From the NCBI GenBank assembly GCA_016899975.1, contig JACJJN010000001.1, forward strand, positions 1-64,000: a DNA stretch of 64,000 nucleotides, read 5' to 3'. The DNA is from Lacrimispora saccharolytica (GTDB lineage Bacteria > Bacillota > Clostridia > Lachnospirales > Lachnospiraceae). The notes under the pieces are model-generated. The model had not been told where the DNA came from and did no database searches. It was given only the letters and a program-made list of their open reading frames with translations. Position 1 is the first letter of the stretch, and each line of letters begins with the position of its first letter. Positions 32,387 through 41,653 of this stretch are shown piece by piece. The position numbers and the translations under genes were made by a program.

Positions 32387-33280
32387 AGCGTTCTCCGACA
32401 GCATTGCCCGGAACTGCCTGGGCGACAGGTGTTTGTATCTTCGGAAGATTTTAATAAAATAGCTGGAAGTTCCAAAACCAGTAGCGAGAGCAATCTCCGT
32501 AACCGTCATGGAGGTGGAGATCAGCAGTTTTTCCGCTTCCGCCACCCGGAGGCTGTTCAGATAATCCGGAATCTTCCGGTGCATCAGCCTCTGAAAGGAA
32601 CGGGAAAAATAGCTGTAGCTGAAGCCGCAAAGTTCTGCCAGATAGCACACGGAAATATTCTGCCGGAAATGTTCGTCCATGTACGCAAGCGCCGGTTCCA
32701 GCGCCCGGAATAATTCCCGGTTTCCCACCGTATCATCGAACAGTTCCGGGTTTTTCCTGTGCCAGTAACGGATGATCCAAAGGCAGATCCCGAGAATATG
32801 ATTTCGAACGGCAAGCTCATAGGCATATTCCCGCTCACCGGTTTCTTTCAGGATTTTCTGAAACAGCATTCCGATCCCGGAGCCTGTCAGTTCCTCCTGT
32901 GAAATTACTTTTTCCTGCAGCCCATCCGGAGAAAGCAGCGGGCGCAGATATCCTTTCTCAATACCAGTGCCTGTAAGATCGCCCTGCAGAAATTCCGGCA
33001 TAAAACGAACGACGATGTAAGAACCGCCTTCTTTCGAGCGGGCGTAGATATGATGAACTTCCTCGGCGCTGATCAGGACCAGGTCCCCCGCCTTCCAGCC
33101 GTGCCAGGAACCATTCAGATAAATCTGAAATTCTCCGCTCAGACCAAAGAGCATCTCGATATAGGAATGGTAGTGGGCAGGGTACACGCTTCCCGCACCG
33201 TCCGCTGTCTGTAAGTGGCACAAAAAAGGGCAGGGCATTCCGTCCATGTATGTTTTTTCTTCTCTGATATAAGTTTCCAT
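32384..33280 (-). CDS. AraC family transcriptional regulator
   Basis: A 298-residue regulator. The N-terminal half is a cupin-like ligand domain (HYHSYIEMLFGLSGEFQIYL, LVLISAEEVHHI). The C-terminal 100 residues hold the double helix-turn-helix (ISVCYLAELCGFSYSYFSRSFQRL and VTEIALATGFGTSSYFIKIFRRY, ending SPRQFRA). It is divergent from the GH3 gene at 33399 and the shared gap contains an inverted repeat, so it is likely the sugar-responsive activator of that gene. The stop codon overlaps repeat copy 2. Confidence 0.92.
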   Translation of the reverse strand: METYIREEKTYMDGMPCPFLCHLQTADGAGSVYPAHYHSYIEMLFGLSGEFQIYLNGSWHGWKAGDLVLISAEEVHHIYARSKEGGSYIVVRFMPEFLQGDLTGTGIEKGYLRPLLSPDGLQEKVISQEELTGSGIGMLFQKILKETGEREYAYELAVRNHILGICLWIIRYWHRKNPELFDDTVGNRELFRALEPALAYMDEHFRQNISVCYLAELCGFSYSYFSRSFQRLMHRKIPDYLNSLRVAEAEKLLISTSMTVTEIALATGFGTSSYFIKIFRRYKHLSPRQFRAMLSENA

Positions 33281-33308
33281 TCTTACCTCATGACAAAATA
33301 GTGTTATT

Positions 33309-33358
33309 TTTCAGCAAATCTATTATAGCATCTTTCCCGCAAATAAGATATGCTGAAA
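33309..33358. promoter_or_regulatory. inverted repeat in the AraC/GH3 divergent promoter
   Basis: TTTCAGCA (33310-33317) and TGCTGAAA (33351-33358) are perfect inverse copies 33 bases apart. A leftward TATAAT for the araC-type gene lies between them (33328-33323). They are candidate AraC-type half sites controlling both directions. Confidence 0.45.
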
Positions 33359-33398
33359 GATAGATTTATAAAATCCAATCACAGGAGGAACGCGGATC

Positions 33399-36197
33399 AT
33401 GGAGAACAGAACATTTGGAATTGTGATTCCTGAGCTGGCTGAATGCAGCCGGAAAGCAGCGGCGGAAGGCGCGGTGCTTTTAAAAAATGAAGACGGTGTG
33501 CTGCCGTTTCAGAAAGATGAGTGTATATCTGTATTCGGGCGGATCCAGTTTGACTTTTACCGCAGCGGAACAGGTTCCGGCGGTGCGGTCAATGCGCCAT
33601 TTATAAAAAATCTGGTAGACGGTTTTCGGGAGAACCAGGATCTCTGCATCAATGAGGAACTGGTTTCCATCTATGAAACCTGGCGGAAGGATCATCCTGT
33701 CGACGACGGGGGCGGTGTCTGGGCAGGGGAACCGTGGAATCAGGCGGACATTGATCTGACCCCGGAAATTGTCCGGGCAGCCCGCGAAAAATCAGAAAAA
33801 GCGGTCTATGTCATCGGAAGGACCGCCGGAGAAGACAAGGACAATACGATGGAGGAAGGCGGCTACTGTCTGACCGCTCAGGAAAAGAAAAATCTGGAAC
33901 TGATCACAGCTTCTTTTGAAAAGACCGTTGTGCTGCTGAATGTGGCAAACATCATTGATATGAGCTGGATCGAGGACGAAGCGTATCATGGAAATATCAA
34001 ATCCGTGCTTTACTGCTGGCAGGGCGGACAGATCGGAGGCCTTGCCGTGGCGGATGTCCTTTCCGGAGACGTAACTCCCAGCGGAAAGCTGACCGATACG
34101 ATCGCACGCAGAATCGAAGATTATCCTTCGGACAAAAATTTCGGCGACCGGAAGCAGAATATTTATCAGGAAGATATTTACGTAGGATACCGCTATTTTG
34201 AGACGTTCTGTCCGGAAAAAGTGCTGTATCCCTTTGGGTTCGGACTTTCCTATACGGACTTTAAACTGAGCGTGCTCAGCGGCAGTGAACGGATAGAAAA
34301 CGGGGAAACCTATATCCTGGTACAGGTGCAGGTGGAAAACACCGGTTCTTTTGCCGGAAAAGAAACCGTTCAGCTTTATGTGAGCGCACCTCAGGGCGTT
34401 CTTGGAAAGCCGGCGCTGGAACTGAAGGCATTTCAGAAAACCCGGCTGCTGCAGCCCGGGGAAGCGGTATGTGTGTCTCTTTCTGTTCCGGCAACAGCAC
34501 TGGCTTCCTATGATGACAGCGGCGCCACAGGCGCAAAATCTGCCTATGTCCTGGAACCGGGCGCCTATACGTTCTACGTTGGAAACAGCATCCGGAATCT
34601 GCAGAAAGCTGAGATTGACGGTCAGGAAGCATGGAATGTCTCTTCGCTGATCGTGACGGAACAGCTGGAAGAAGCGCTTGCTCCGGAAACTCCGTTTGAA
34701 CGGATGAAACCTGGAACCGCCAATGAAGACGGCACATGGAACCTTACTTACGAACCGGTTCCGCTTCGCACCGTGGATCTTGCAGCGCGTATGGAAAGCC
34801 GGCTTCCAAAAGAATTACCACAGACCGGAAACCAGAGCATCACCCTTCGGGATGTGGCTGACGGCGAAGCAGATCTGGAAACGTTCCTTTCTCAGCTTTC
34901 TGACGAGGATCTGAAGGCGATCGTCCGCGGAGAAGGCATGAGCAGTCCAAAGGTAACGCCGGGAACGGCTGCGGCTTTCGGCGGTGTGACAGATTCTCTG
35001 ATCTCCCTTGGCGTGCCGATTGCATGTGCTGCAGACGGTCCTTCCGGCATCCGTATGGAAGGCGGCTATTCGGCAACTCAGATGCCGATCGGTACGCTGC
35101 TGGCATGCACCTGGAATCCGGAACTGGCAGAAGAACTGTATACGCTGGAAGGAAAAGAAATGTATGCCAACCAGGTGGATACCCTTCTGGGACCAGGCGT
35201 CAATATCCACAGACATCCGCTGAACGGCCGTAACTTTGAGTATTTTTCAGAAGACCCATATCTGACCGGATGCTTTGCCGCTGCCGCAGTTCGGGGAATG
35301 CGTGCAGAGAGAGGCGTGGGAACCGTCAAACATTTTGCGGCGAACAATCAGGAAACCGCCCGTTCTGAAGAAAACAGCATAGTCTCCGAGCGTGCGCTGC
35401 GTGAAATTTATCTGAAAGGTTTCGAGATGGCTGTCAAAGAAGGCGGCGCAACCTCTATTATGACTTCCTACAACGCAGTAAACGGCCACTGGGCAGCTTC
35501 CAACTACGATCTGAATACAACGATCCTGCGCGGAGAATGGGGCTATCAGGGCATTGTAATGACAGACTGGTGGGCTTGTATGAATCACCCGGTAAACGGC
35601 GGACCGTCCAGCCGAAAACGTGTCTCCTACATGGTACGTTCTCAGAACGATCTGTATATGGTGGTTCCGAATCATGGAGCTGCGGATAATGCCAACGGCG
35701 ACGATCTTCAGGAAGCGCTGGATGAAAAGAGCCTGACCAGGGGAGAACTGCAAAGATGCGCAGGAAACATCTGCCGTTTCCTTATGACGGTGCCATGTAT
35801 GGATCGGAACCCGAAACTGCAGGAGCGGGTAGAACTGCAGAAAGCGTTTGCCGAGGCGACCGAAGAAATGCAGGAGCATGCGCTGCCGCTGGAAGCAGAC
35901 CTGGAATACCGGATGGACTTCGAACATCCTCTGACCCTGAAAGTAACCGAACCCGGAGCATATTTTATGGAGGCGCGGCTTTCCTCTGCTTCGCCGGAAA
36001 TGTCTCAGGTCTTCATGGAATTCCTGCTCAACAAAAGATCCCTGCTGCAGGTGCAGATGGGCGGAACCCTTGGAAAACCAAGCGACAGAAAACTGGCAAA
36101 AATCCGTCTGGAAGAAGGATATTACCTGCTGGAGGGAGAACTCCAGAAACCGGATCTTACCATCGAGTGGGTGAAATTCCATAAACTGGATCAATAA
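33399..36197 (+). CDS. glycoside hydrolase family 3, domain-permuted
   Basis: A 932-residue enzyme. It begins with the sequence that normally forms the GH3 C-terminal domain (AAEGAVLLKNEDGVLPF, residues 20-36), then a fibronectin III-like domain (about 285-400), and only afterwards the catalytic TIM barrel (about 500-790: CAADGPSGIRM, GPGVNIHRHPLNGRNFEYFSEDP, TVKHFAANNQE). The catalytic nucleophile is Asp723 in GIVMTDWW. This circular order is known for some clostridial beta-glucosidases. No signal peptide is seen, so it acts inside the cell on imported oligosaccharides or glycosides. The divergent AraC regulator is its likely controller. Sugar specificity cannot be read. Confidence 0.9.
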   Translation: MENRTFGIVIPELAECSRKAAAEGAVLLKNEDGVLPFQKDECISVFGRIQFDFYRSGTGSGGAVNAPFIKNLVDGFRENQDLCINEELVSIYETWRKDHPVDDGGGVWAGEPWNQADIDLTPEIVRAAREKSEKAVYVIGRTAGEDKDNTMEEGGYCLTAQEKKNLELITASFEKTVVLLNVANIIDMSWIEDEAYHGNIKSVLYCWQGGQIGGLAVADVLSGDVTPSGKLTDTIARRIEDYPSDKNFGDRKQNIYQEDIYVGYRYFETFCPEKVLYPFGFGLSYTDFKLSVLSGSERIENGETYILVQVQVENTGSFAGKETVQLYVSAPQGVLGKPALELKAFQKTRLLQPGEAVCVSLSVPATALASYDDSGATGAKSAYVLEPGAYTFYVGNSIRNLQKAEIDGQEAWNVSSLIVTEQLEEALAPETPFERMKPGTANEDGTWNLTYEPVPLRTVDLAARMESRLPKELPQTGNQSITLRDVADGEADLETFLSQLSDEDLKAIVRGEGMSSPKVTPGTAAAFGGVTDSLISLGVPIACAADGPSGIRMEGGYSATQMPIGTLLACTWNPELAEELYTLEGKEMYANQVDTLLGPGVNIHRHPLNGRNFEYFSEDPYLTGCFAAAAVRGMRAERGVGTVKHFAANNQETARSEENSIVSERALREIYLKGFEMAVKEGGATSIMTSYNAVNGHWAASNYDLNTTILRGEWGYQGIVMTDWWACMNHPVNGGPSSRKRVSYMVRSQNDLYMVVPNHGAADNANGDDLQEALDEKSLTRGELQRCAGNICRFLMTVPCMDRNPKLQERVELQKAFAEATEEMQEHALPLEADLEYRMDFEHPLTLKVTEPGAYFMEARLSSASPEMSQVFMEFLLNKRSLLQVQMGGTLGKPSDRKLAKIRLEEGYYLLEGELQKPDLTIEWVKFHKLDQ

Positions 36198-36365
36198 GGG
36201 ATCGCCGATGTCTTAAACGTTCCCGTGGAACACACTCTAGCCTTCCTGTCAAAGATAAAAAAATAAAATATCTGGAATTTATTCCAAAAAAAGGGTAAAA
36301 TATTTTTGGATGCGTATCTGAAAACATGACGGTACGTGACGATTGATGGAAAGAGAGGAATGAGT

Positions 36366-37499
36366 ATGGTTTACAAAGAGTATCAGGATCTGAAACTTTC
36401 TGCTCTTGGAATGGGAGCGATGCGCCTTCCGGTCATCGATGGGGATGATTCCCGGATCGATGAAGCTGCTGCCTGTCAGATGGTGGATTATGCGATGGAA
36501 CACGGCATCAATTATTATGACACCGCCTGGGGATATCATAATGGAAATTCCGAACTGGTCATGGGAAAGGCACTGGCAAAACATCCCCGCGAAAGCTTTT
36601 ATCTTGCGGACAAATTCCCGGGATATGACCTGTCAAACATGGACAAAGTAAAAGAAATTTTTGAAAAACAGCTGGAAAAATGTCAGGTTTCCTATTTCGA
36701 TTTTTACCTGTTCCACAACGTCTGTGAGATGAATATCGACGCCTATCTGGATGAGAAATATGGCATTTATGACTATCTGATCAGCCAGAAACGTGCCGGT
36801 CGTATCCGCCATCTTGGATTCTCAGCGCACGGAAGTTATGACGTCATGAAACGTTTTCTGGAAGCATACGGAAAGGATATGGAATTCTGTCAGATCCAGT
36901 TAAACTATCTGGACTGGTCGTTCCAGGACGCGAAAGCCAAGGCGGAACTGCTGAAAGAGTATCAGATTCCGGTATGGGTTATGGAACCGCTTCGCGGAGG
37001 TTCTCTGGCTTCCCTTTCGGAGGAAGACGCAGCCCGTCTGAAAGCGCTTCGTCCTCAGGAGACGATCCCGGCATGGGCGTTCCGTTTCCTTCAGAGCATT
37101 CCGGGCGTAACGGTAACGCTTTCCGGTATGTCCAATTTTGAACAGCTTCAGCAGAACATACATACCTTCGAGACCGATGAACCGCTGACCGAGGAGGAGA
37201 TGAAGGCACTGTTGGAAGTAGCAGACGATATGGTGAAAAAGATCGTGCTTCCGTGTACCTCATGCCACTATTGTGTCAGCCACTGCCCACAGGAACTGGA
37301 TATTCCAAATTTGATCGCACTGTACAACGAACACTGCTTCACCAAGGGAGGCTTTATCGCACCGATGGCGATGTCCGCCATTCCGGAAGAGAAACGTCCC
37401 AGCGCATGCATCGGATGCCGAAGCTGTGAAGCTGTCTGTCCGCAGCAGATCAAGATTTCTGAGGCAATGGCAGATTTTGCCGAAAAACTTGGAATGTAA
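36366..37499 (+). CDS. aldo/keto reductase with C-terminal 4Fe-4S clusters
   Basis: A 377-residue protein. The (alpha/beta)8 reductase barrel shows LGMGAMRLP, YYDTAWGYHNGNSE with the catalytic Tyr, and IRHLGFSAHG. The C-terminal ferredoxin-like extension carries two cysteine groups, CTSCHYCVSHCP and CIGCRSCEAVCP. Proteins of this type reduce carbonyls with electrons passed through Fe-S clusters in anaerobes; the substrate is unknown. The ATG at 36366 is chosen because GAGAGG lies at proper distance. It is an intact relative of the broken gene at 15436-15878. Confidence 0.9.
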   Translation: MVYKEYQDLKLSALGMGAMRLPVIDGDDSRIDEAAACQMVDYAMEHGINYYDTAWGYHNGNSELVMGKALAKHPRESFYLADKFPGYDLSNMDKVKEIFEKQLEKCQVSYFDFYLFHNVCEMNIDAYLDEKYGIYDYLISQKRAGRIRHLGFSAHGSYDVMKRFLEAYGKDMEFCQIQLNYLDWSFQDAKAKAELLKEYQIPVWVMEPLRGGSLASLSEEDAARLKALRPQETIPAWAFRFLQSIPGVTVTLSGMSNFEQLQQNIHTFETDEPLTEEEMKALLEVADDMVKKIVLPCTSCHYCVSHCPQELDIPNLIALYNEHCFTKGGFIAPMAMSAIPEEKRPSACIGCRSCEAVCPQQIKISEAMADFAEKLGM

Positions 37500-37533
37500 T
37501 TTCTGTTTCTGATCTGTCGGTCGGCAGATTACT

Positions 37534-37616
37534 GAAAATGACCCTTTGGACTGGGAATATTCTTCTCTATACAGATAGGAGAGGATTTCTGATCCCAGAT
37601 CAAAGGGCCATTTCTT
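37534..37616 (+). terminator. long imperfect hairpin after the reductase
   Basis: AAATGACCCTTTGGACTGGGA pairs with TCCCAGATCAAAGGGCCATTT, with small internal bulges, across a loop of about 40 bases; TCTTTG follows. It is a likely terminator or 3' protective structure. Confidence 0.6.
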
Positions 37617-37640
37617 TGTACATTTTCTTCCTGACATCAA

Positions 37641-38023
37641 ATGAGCCGCGTTACTGGATTTTTAATGAATATCCGAAGAATCATGAAACTGCACGACGGT
37701 ATGCTGAAAGAAATCTGCGCGAAGTATCAGCTGACTCCGATTGAAGCAAAAATCATCCGTTTCCTTTACAACAATCCGGAAAAGGACACTGCCACAGATA
37801 TTGTGGAGCTGAGGATGCTTCAGAAGGGGAATGTGTCGGCTGCGGTGGAATCGTTGGTGAACAAGTCACTGCTTGTAGGCATATGAAAAAGATTCCGATT
37901 TTCTTTTCCACAGGAAAGGAAAACGTACGGCTGGAACTTCAGATCTCGGATGACCTGAAGGAGTGCGCAGATACGATCTCCTGTACGGATCTTAAAATGC
38001 AGGAGCTCCGGCAGCGTTTTTAA
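37641..38023 (+). pseudogene. MarR-type regulator broken by a frameshift
   Basis: The first frame (37641-37886) gives a winged-helix start: MKLHDGMLKEICAKYQLT, PIEAKIIRFLYNNP, LQKGNVSAAVESLVNKSLL. It then runs into a stop at VGI. A second frame from ATG 37879 continues MKKIPIFFSTGKENVRLELQ..ADTIS and ends at 38023, matching the position of the wing and last helices. One base gained or lost near 37870 explains both halves. There is no convincing ribosome site at 37641. The conserved DxRR of the wing is not visible, so it had diverged before or after breakage. Confidence 0.6.
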
Positions 38024-38105
38024 GCGCCAATGGGAAAATGTAAGAGAATTTTTTGTCTGGAAATCCTCTTGTATTTTCAAAAAAAAGTGATATACTTAGA
38101 TACAT

Positions 38106-38176
38106 GCAGATATAGTTCATCGGTAGAACGCCAGCTTCCCAAGCTGGAGAGGCGGGTTCGATTCCCGTTATCTGCT
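38106..38176 (+). tRNA. tRNA-Gly (anticodon CCC)
   Basis: A full cloverleaf is readable: acceptor GCAGATA/TATCTGC, D arm GTTC..GAAC, anticodon arm CCAGC-TTCCCAA-GCTGG with anticodon CCC, and T arm GCGGG-TTCGATT-CCCGT with discriminator T. The CCA end is not encoded. It reads glycine codon GGG. A terminator follows at 38201-38230. Confidence 0.95.
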
Positions 38177-38200
38177 GTCTGAAACGCTTCTTCACATATG

Positions 38201-38230
38201 CATCACTGAGATTTCAGTGGTGTTTTTTTT
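38201..38230 (+). terminator. terminator of the tRNA gene
   Basis: CATCACTGA pairs with TCAGTGGTG (one G-T), followed by eight Ts. Confidence 0.88.
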
Positions 38231-38388
38231 GCATAAAAAATCTTTTTCTTTCTGTGCAGTCGGTACACGAATAGTTTTCCTTTTCATCCGCTTTTCTTTA
38301 TTTCCCACAACGGTGTGATGTGGTATACTGAAGGCGTAAGAGATCAAATCTTTTGTTTTCACAGAATACCGAAAAGGAGATGAGACGC

Positions 38389-38928
38389 ATGGAACAGAAT
38401 TACATCCTCGAGGCTGCAAAAGCCGCCCGGGAACTGATAGAGACCGCCGACATGCAGCCGGGACAGATTCTTGTAGTCGGCTGTTCTTCCAGTGAAGTGG
38501 AAGGGTGCCGCCTTGGCACGCATTCCAGTGAAGAAACCGGCAGACATATCTTTGAAGCCATTTACACAGAAACAGAGAAAAGAGGGATCTTTCTTGCCGC
38601 GCAGTGCTGCGAGCATCTGAACCGCGCGCTGGTGCTGGAACGGGAAGCGGCCCTTCGCTATGGTTACGATCCGGTCAGTGTCGTTCCGTGGAAAAAAGGC
38701 GGAGGCTCCTTTGCGACAGCTGCCTTTTACGGGATGAAGGACGCCGTGGTGGTGGAACATATCCGGGCGCATGCGGGAATGGATATCGGAGATGTTCTGA
38801 TTGGCATGCATCTGCGTGATGTTGCGGTGCCGGTCCGCCTTTCTGTATCGTCCATCGGCGGCGCACACCTTGTAGCTGCAAGAACCCGTCCAAAATACAT
38901 TGGCGGTGAGCGGGCACATTATCAGTAA
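38389..38928 (+). CDS. TIGR01440/UPF0340 (DUF436) family protein
   Basis: A 179-residue conserved protein of unknown function. The landmarks are LVVGCSSSEVEGCRLGTHSSEE, AAQCCEHLNRALVLERE, VPWKKGGGSFATAA and the end RTRPKYIGGERAHY. Homologs are widespread single-copy genes in Firmicutes, about 180 residues long. The conserved Cys and His residues suggest a small-molecule or metal site, but no activity is known to me. The start is ATG 38389 with AAGGAGA eight bases upstream. It is monocistronic, with a terminator at 38934-38993. Confidence 0.9.
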   Translation: MEQNYILEAAKAARELIETADMQPGQILVVGCSSSEVEGCRLGTHSSEETGRHIFEAIYTETEKRGIFLAAQCCEHLNRALVLEREAALRYGYDPVSVVPWKKGGGSFATAAFYGMKDAVVVEHIRAHAGMDIGDVLIGMHLRDVAVPVRLSVSSIGGAHLVAARTRPKYIGGERAHYQ

Positions 38929-38933
38929 CTTAC

Positions 38934-38993
38934 AAAAAACGGAACATTTCTTTCACCAGTTTTAACTTCGTGAAACAGATGTTCCGTTTTTTT
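38934..38993. terminator. bidirectional terminator
   Basis: AAAAAACGGAACAT and ATGTTCCGTTTTTT flank an inner TTTCAC/GTGAAA stem. It lies between the UPF0340 gene and the convergent P-type ATPase gene. Confidence 0.88.
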
Positions 38994-39024
38994 ATTCACC
39001 AATGATTCATCTATTTTATTGCTG

Positions 39025-41472
39025 CTATTTCAGCATTTTCCCCGCCGCCTTTTGCTTCGCCCGCAGCCGCATGATCGCCTTCTGCTTTTTCACAAAAGCG
39101 GCGATGCCTTCTACGATAAGATTCAAGTACCGAAGGACAGGCTCTGTCGCCACAGAGAAGACTACCAGCAGCATGATGCATTTCCGGGACATTCCGGAAA
39201 TCGCAAACAACTCATTCAGGAAAATACTGCAGAAGATAAAGGCTGCCACAGAAATTCCGAGAATTGCCCAGCGCATCCAGTTCATCGGTTTGCTGATCCG
39301 GTACAGGATCATAAAGCCTACAATAGCCATCAGGAAGGTGGATGCCGTCGCAATGTCTTCCGATCCCACACCGAACTCCTGGCCAAAAATCACCAGCGTA
39401 GCGATCACGATAAAGTCCGTCAGCGCCGCCGGAAGCGCCTGGATCAGGATGTTTGTGATAAAATGGCCTTCGATCCGGTTCTTATTCGGCAGCATGGACA
39501 GCAGAAACGCCGGAAAACCGATGGTAAACGTGCTGATCAATGAGATCTGGGACGGTTCCAGCGGATAGGTCAGCATGGAAACCAGCGAGAAGATGGACAG
39601 CAGAAACGAAAAAATGTTCTTCACCAGGAACAGGGATCCGGAACGCTGCAGGTTGTTGACCACCCGGCGTCCTTCCAGAACAACGGAAGGCATTTTTGCG
39701 AAATTGTTGTCCAGCAGTACCAGCTGGGATGCCTGCGCCGCAGCGTCGCTTCCCGATGCCATAGCAATGGAGCAGTCGGCGTCTTTCAAAGCAAGGACAT
39801 CGTTGACACCGTCGCCGGTCATTGCCACAGTCTTGCCCGCGCCCTTCAGCGCATGGACAAACTGCCGTTTCTGATCCGGTGTCACACGGCCAAAGACCGT
39901 ATAATTCAGTACCGCCTCCTCAATGTCTTCTTCCGTCTTCAGCGTGGAAGCGTCGATAAACCGTTCCGCATGGGTGATACCAGCCTGTTTTGCGACCTCT
40001 GAGACGGTCTGCGGATTGTCGCCGGAAATGACTTTGACTTCCACTCCCTGCTCCTCAAAATAACGGAAGGTCTCCGGGGCTTCTTTTCGGATCGGATTGG
40101 ACAGAAGCACATAGCCCAGCGGCGTTACCGGAGCCGTCAGTTCCTTGCCGTCCGGAATCCCCGGATAAGAGCCGAACACCAGAACACGGTAGCCCTGGCG
40201 GGTATAAGGTTCAATCTCCGGCTGGTAGGTTGGAAAATCGTCCCGAAGGACAAATTCCGGTGCACCGAGAACATACGCGCCGTCGGAAAAAGCCGCGCTG
40301 GAATACTTGAAAGCAGAAGAGAAGGACGTGATCGACACTGCTTTTCGTCCGGTCGGCTTCTTGAAATATGCTTTCATCGCTTCCATTGTGATATTATCGC
40401 TGGACATCGCCGCGGCAAAATCGCTGATCACAGATTCCAGGGAAAAGGCTGGATTTTCCGGTGCATGTTCCGCCGGGATCAGCTGATTGACCTGCATGGT
40501 ATTCTCTGTGATGGTTCCCGTTTTGTCCACGCAAAGGACATTGACCCGCGCCAGAGTCTCAATACACTTCATATCGTGTACCAGTACTTTCTGAGTCGCC
40601 AGACGGACAACGCTCACAGCCAGAGCCACGCTGGCGAGAAGGTACAGACCCTCAGGAATCATTCCGATGATCGCGGCAACCATCGAAGTGATACTTTCAC
40701 GGAAAGAATCGTGGGAAAGAAAGAACTGCTGTCCAAACAGAAGCAGACCGATCGGAATAATCAGAATACCGACGATCTTGACCAGCTTATCCAGAGAACG
40801 GATCATCTCAGACTGTTCTCCTTCTTTCATCGCCTTGGCTTCCATCGTCAGTTTTGAGATATAAGAATCTTCGCCGACCTGTGTCAGACGGCTCTTGCAG
40901 CTTCCGGAGACAATAAAACTTCCGGACATCAGGGAGTCCCCAGGTTTCTTTGTAATCTCATCGGATTCACCGGTCAGGAGAGATTCGTTCACCTGAACTT
41001 CCCCTTCCAGCACAACGGCATCCGCACAGATCTGTTTTCCGGCGGTAAATACAACGATATCATCCAGAACCAGATCCTCAGCTTCCATCACCTGTTCCCT
41101 GCCGTCACGGATCACCGTCGCTTTCGGCGCATTGAGCACAGAAAGCTTTTCCAGAGTCTGTTTCGCGCGGATCTCCTGAATAATACCGATCAGCGTGTTG
41201 GCGATCACCACCGGAAGAAACGTAAGATCACGAAAAGATCCGGCAATGATGACCAGGATCGCAATGATCAGAAAGATCAGGTTGAAATAAGTAAACACAT
41301 TGCTTTTGACAATTTCCGCAGTAGTTTTGGACGGAGGTTCCACCGCTCGGTTGTTCCATCCGTTGCGCATGTATTCCTCGGCCTGCTCGCTGGTCAGACC
41401 AACGGCAGGATCTGCGGTATACCTGGTCGTAGGCTGCCTTTTGTTAAGAATTTCTGTGATTGTTTTTTTCAT
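39025..41472 (-). CDS. P-type cation-transporting ATPase (CtpE-like)
   Basis: An 815-residue pump. The N-terminal cation-ATPase domain (GLTSEQAEEYMRNGWN), actuator motif TGESDE, membrane motif IPEGL, phosphorylation site DKTGT (Asp316) and hinge GDGVNDVLALKDADCSIAM are present, with about ten membrane helices. The PEGL membrane motif without a heavy-metal CPC excludes P1B metal pumps; the closest layout I recognise is CtpE, linked to calcium. The start is ATG 41472 (GCGAGGATG upstream); the frame extends to 41577 through the leader hairpin. The transported ion is uncertain. Confidence 0.88.
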   Translation of the reverse strand: MKKTITEILNKRQPTTRYTADPAVGLTSEQAEEYMRNGWNNRAVEPPSKTTAEIVKSNVFTYFNLIFLIIAILVIIAGSFRDLTFLPVVIANTLIGIIQEIRAKQTLEKLSVLNAPKATVIRDGREQVMEAEDLVLDDIVVFTAGKQICADAVVLEGEVQVNESLLTGESDEITKKPGDSLMSGSFIVSGSCKSRLTQVGEDSYISKLTMEAKAMKEGEQSEMIRSLDKLVKIVGILIIPIGLLLFGQQFFLSHDSFRESITSMVAAIIGMIPEGLYLLASVALAVSVVRLATQKVLVHDMKCIETLARVNVLCVDKTGTITENTMQVNQLIPAEHAPENPAFSLESVISDFAAAMSSDNITMEAMKAYFKKPTGRKAVSITSFSSAFKYSSAAFSDGAYVLGAPEFVLRDDFPTYQPEIEPYTRQGYRVLVFGSYPGIPDGKELTAPVTPLGYVLLSNPIRKEAPETFRYFEEQGVEVKVISGDNPQTVSEVAKQAGITHAERFIDASTLKTEEDIEEAVLNYTVFGRVTPDQKRQFVHALKGAGKTVAMTGDGVNDVLALKDADCSIAMASGSDAAAQASQLVLLDNNFAKMPSVVLEGRRVVNNLQRSGSLFLVKNIFSFLLSIFSLVSMLTYPLEPSQISLISTFTIGFPAFLLSMLPNKNRIEGHFITNILIQALPAALTDFIVIATLVIFGQEFGVGSEDIATASTFLMAIVGFMILYRISKPMNWMRWAILGISVAAFIFCSIFLNELFAISGMSRKCIMLLVVFSVATEPVLRYLNLIVEGIAAFVKKQKAIMRLRAKQKAAGKMLK

Positions 41473-41501
41473 GAAAACATCCTCGCTTGTTGTAAAATAC
41501 A

Positions 41502-41546
41502 GCTGCAGTTCCGACAAAAACCAAAATCGGAAGACAGAACTGCAGC
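41502..41546 (-). promoter_or_regulatory. leader hairpin before the P-type ATPase
   Basis: GCTGCAGTTC and GAACTGCAGC form a ten-base perfect stem, with TCGG/CCGA able to extend pairing inside. It lies about 30 bases before the ATPase start on the transcribed strand, with no T run. It could affect mRNA stability or act as a regulatory element. Confidence 0.4.
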
Positions 41547-41653
41547 AAAAGATATCCACTGTTTCCAAGTATAACACAATTCGAAGAAAATCAGATAAAA
41601 AAACTGTTAATATTTTCCAAAAAATTTTCGAAATATTTTCTGAAGATTTTCGA

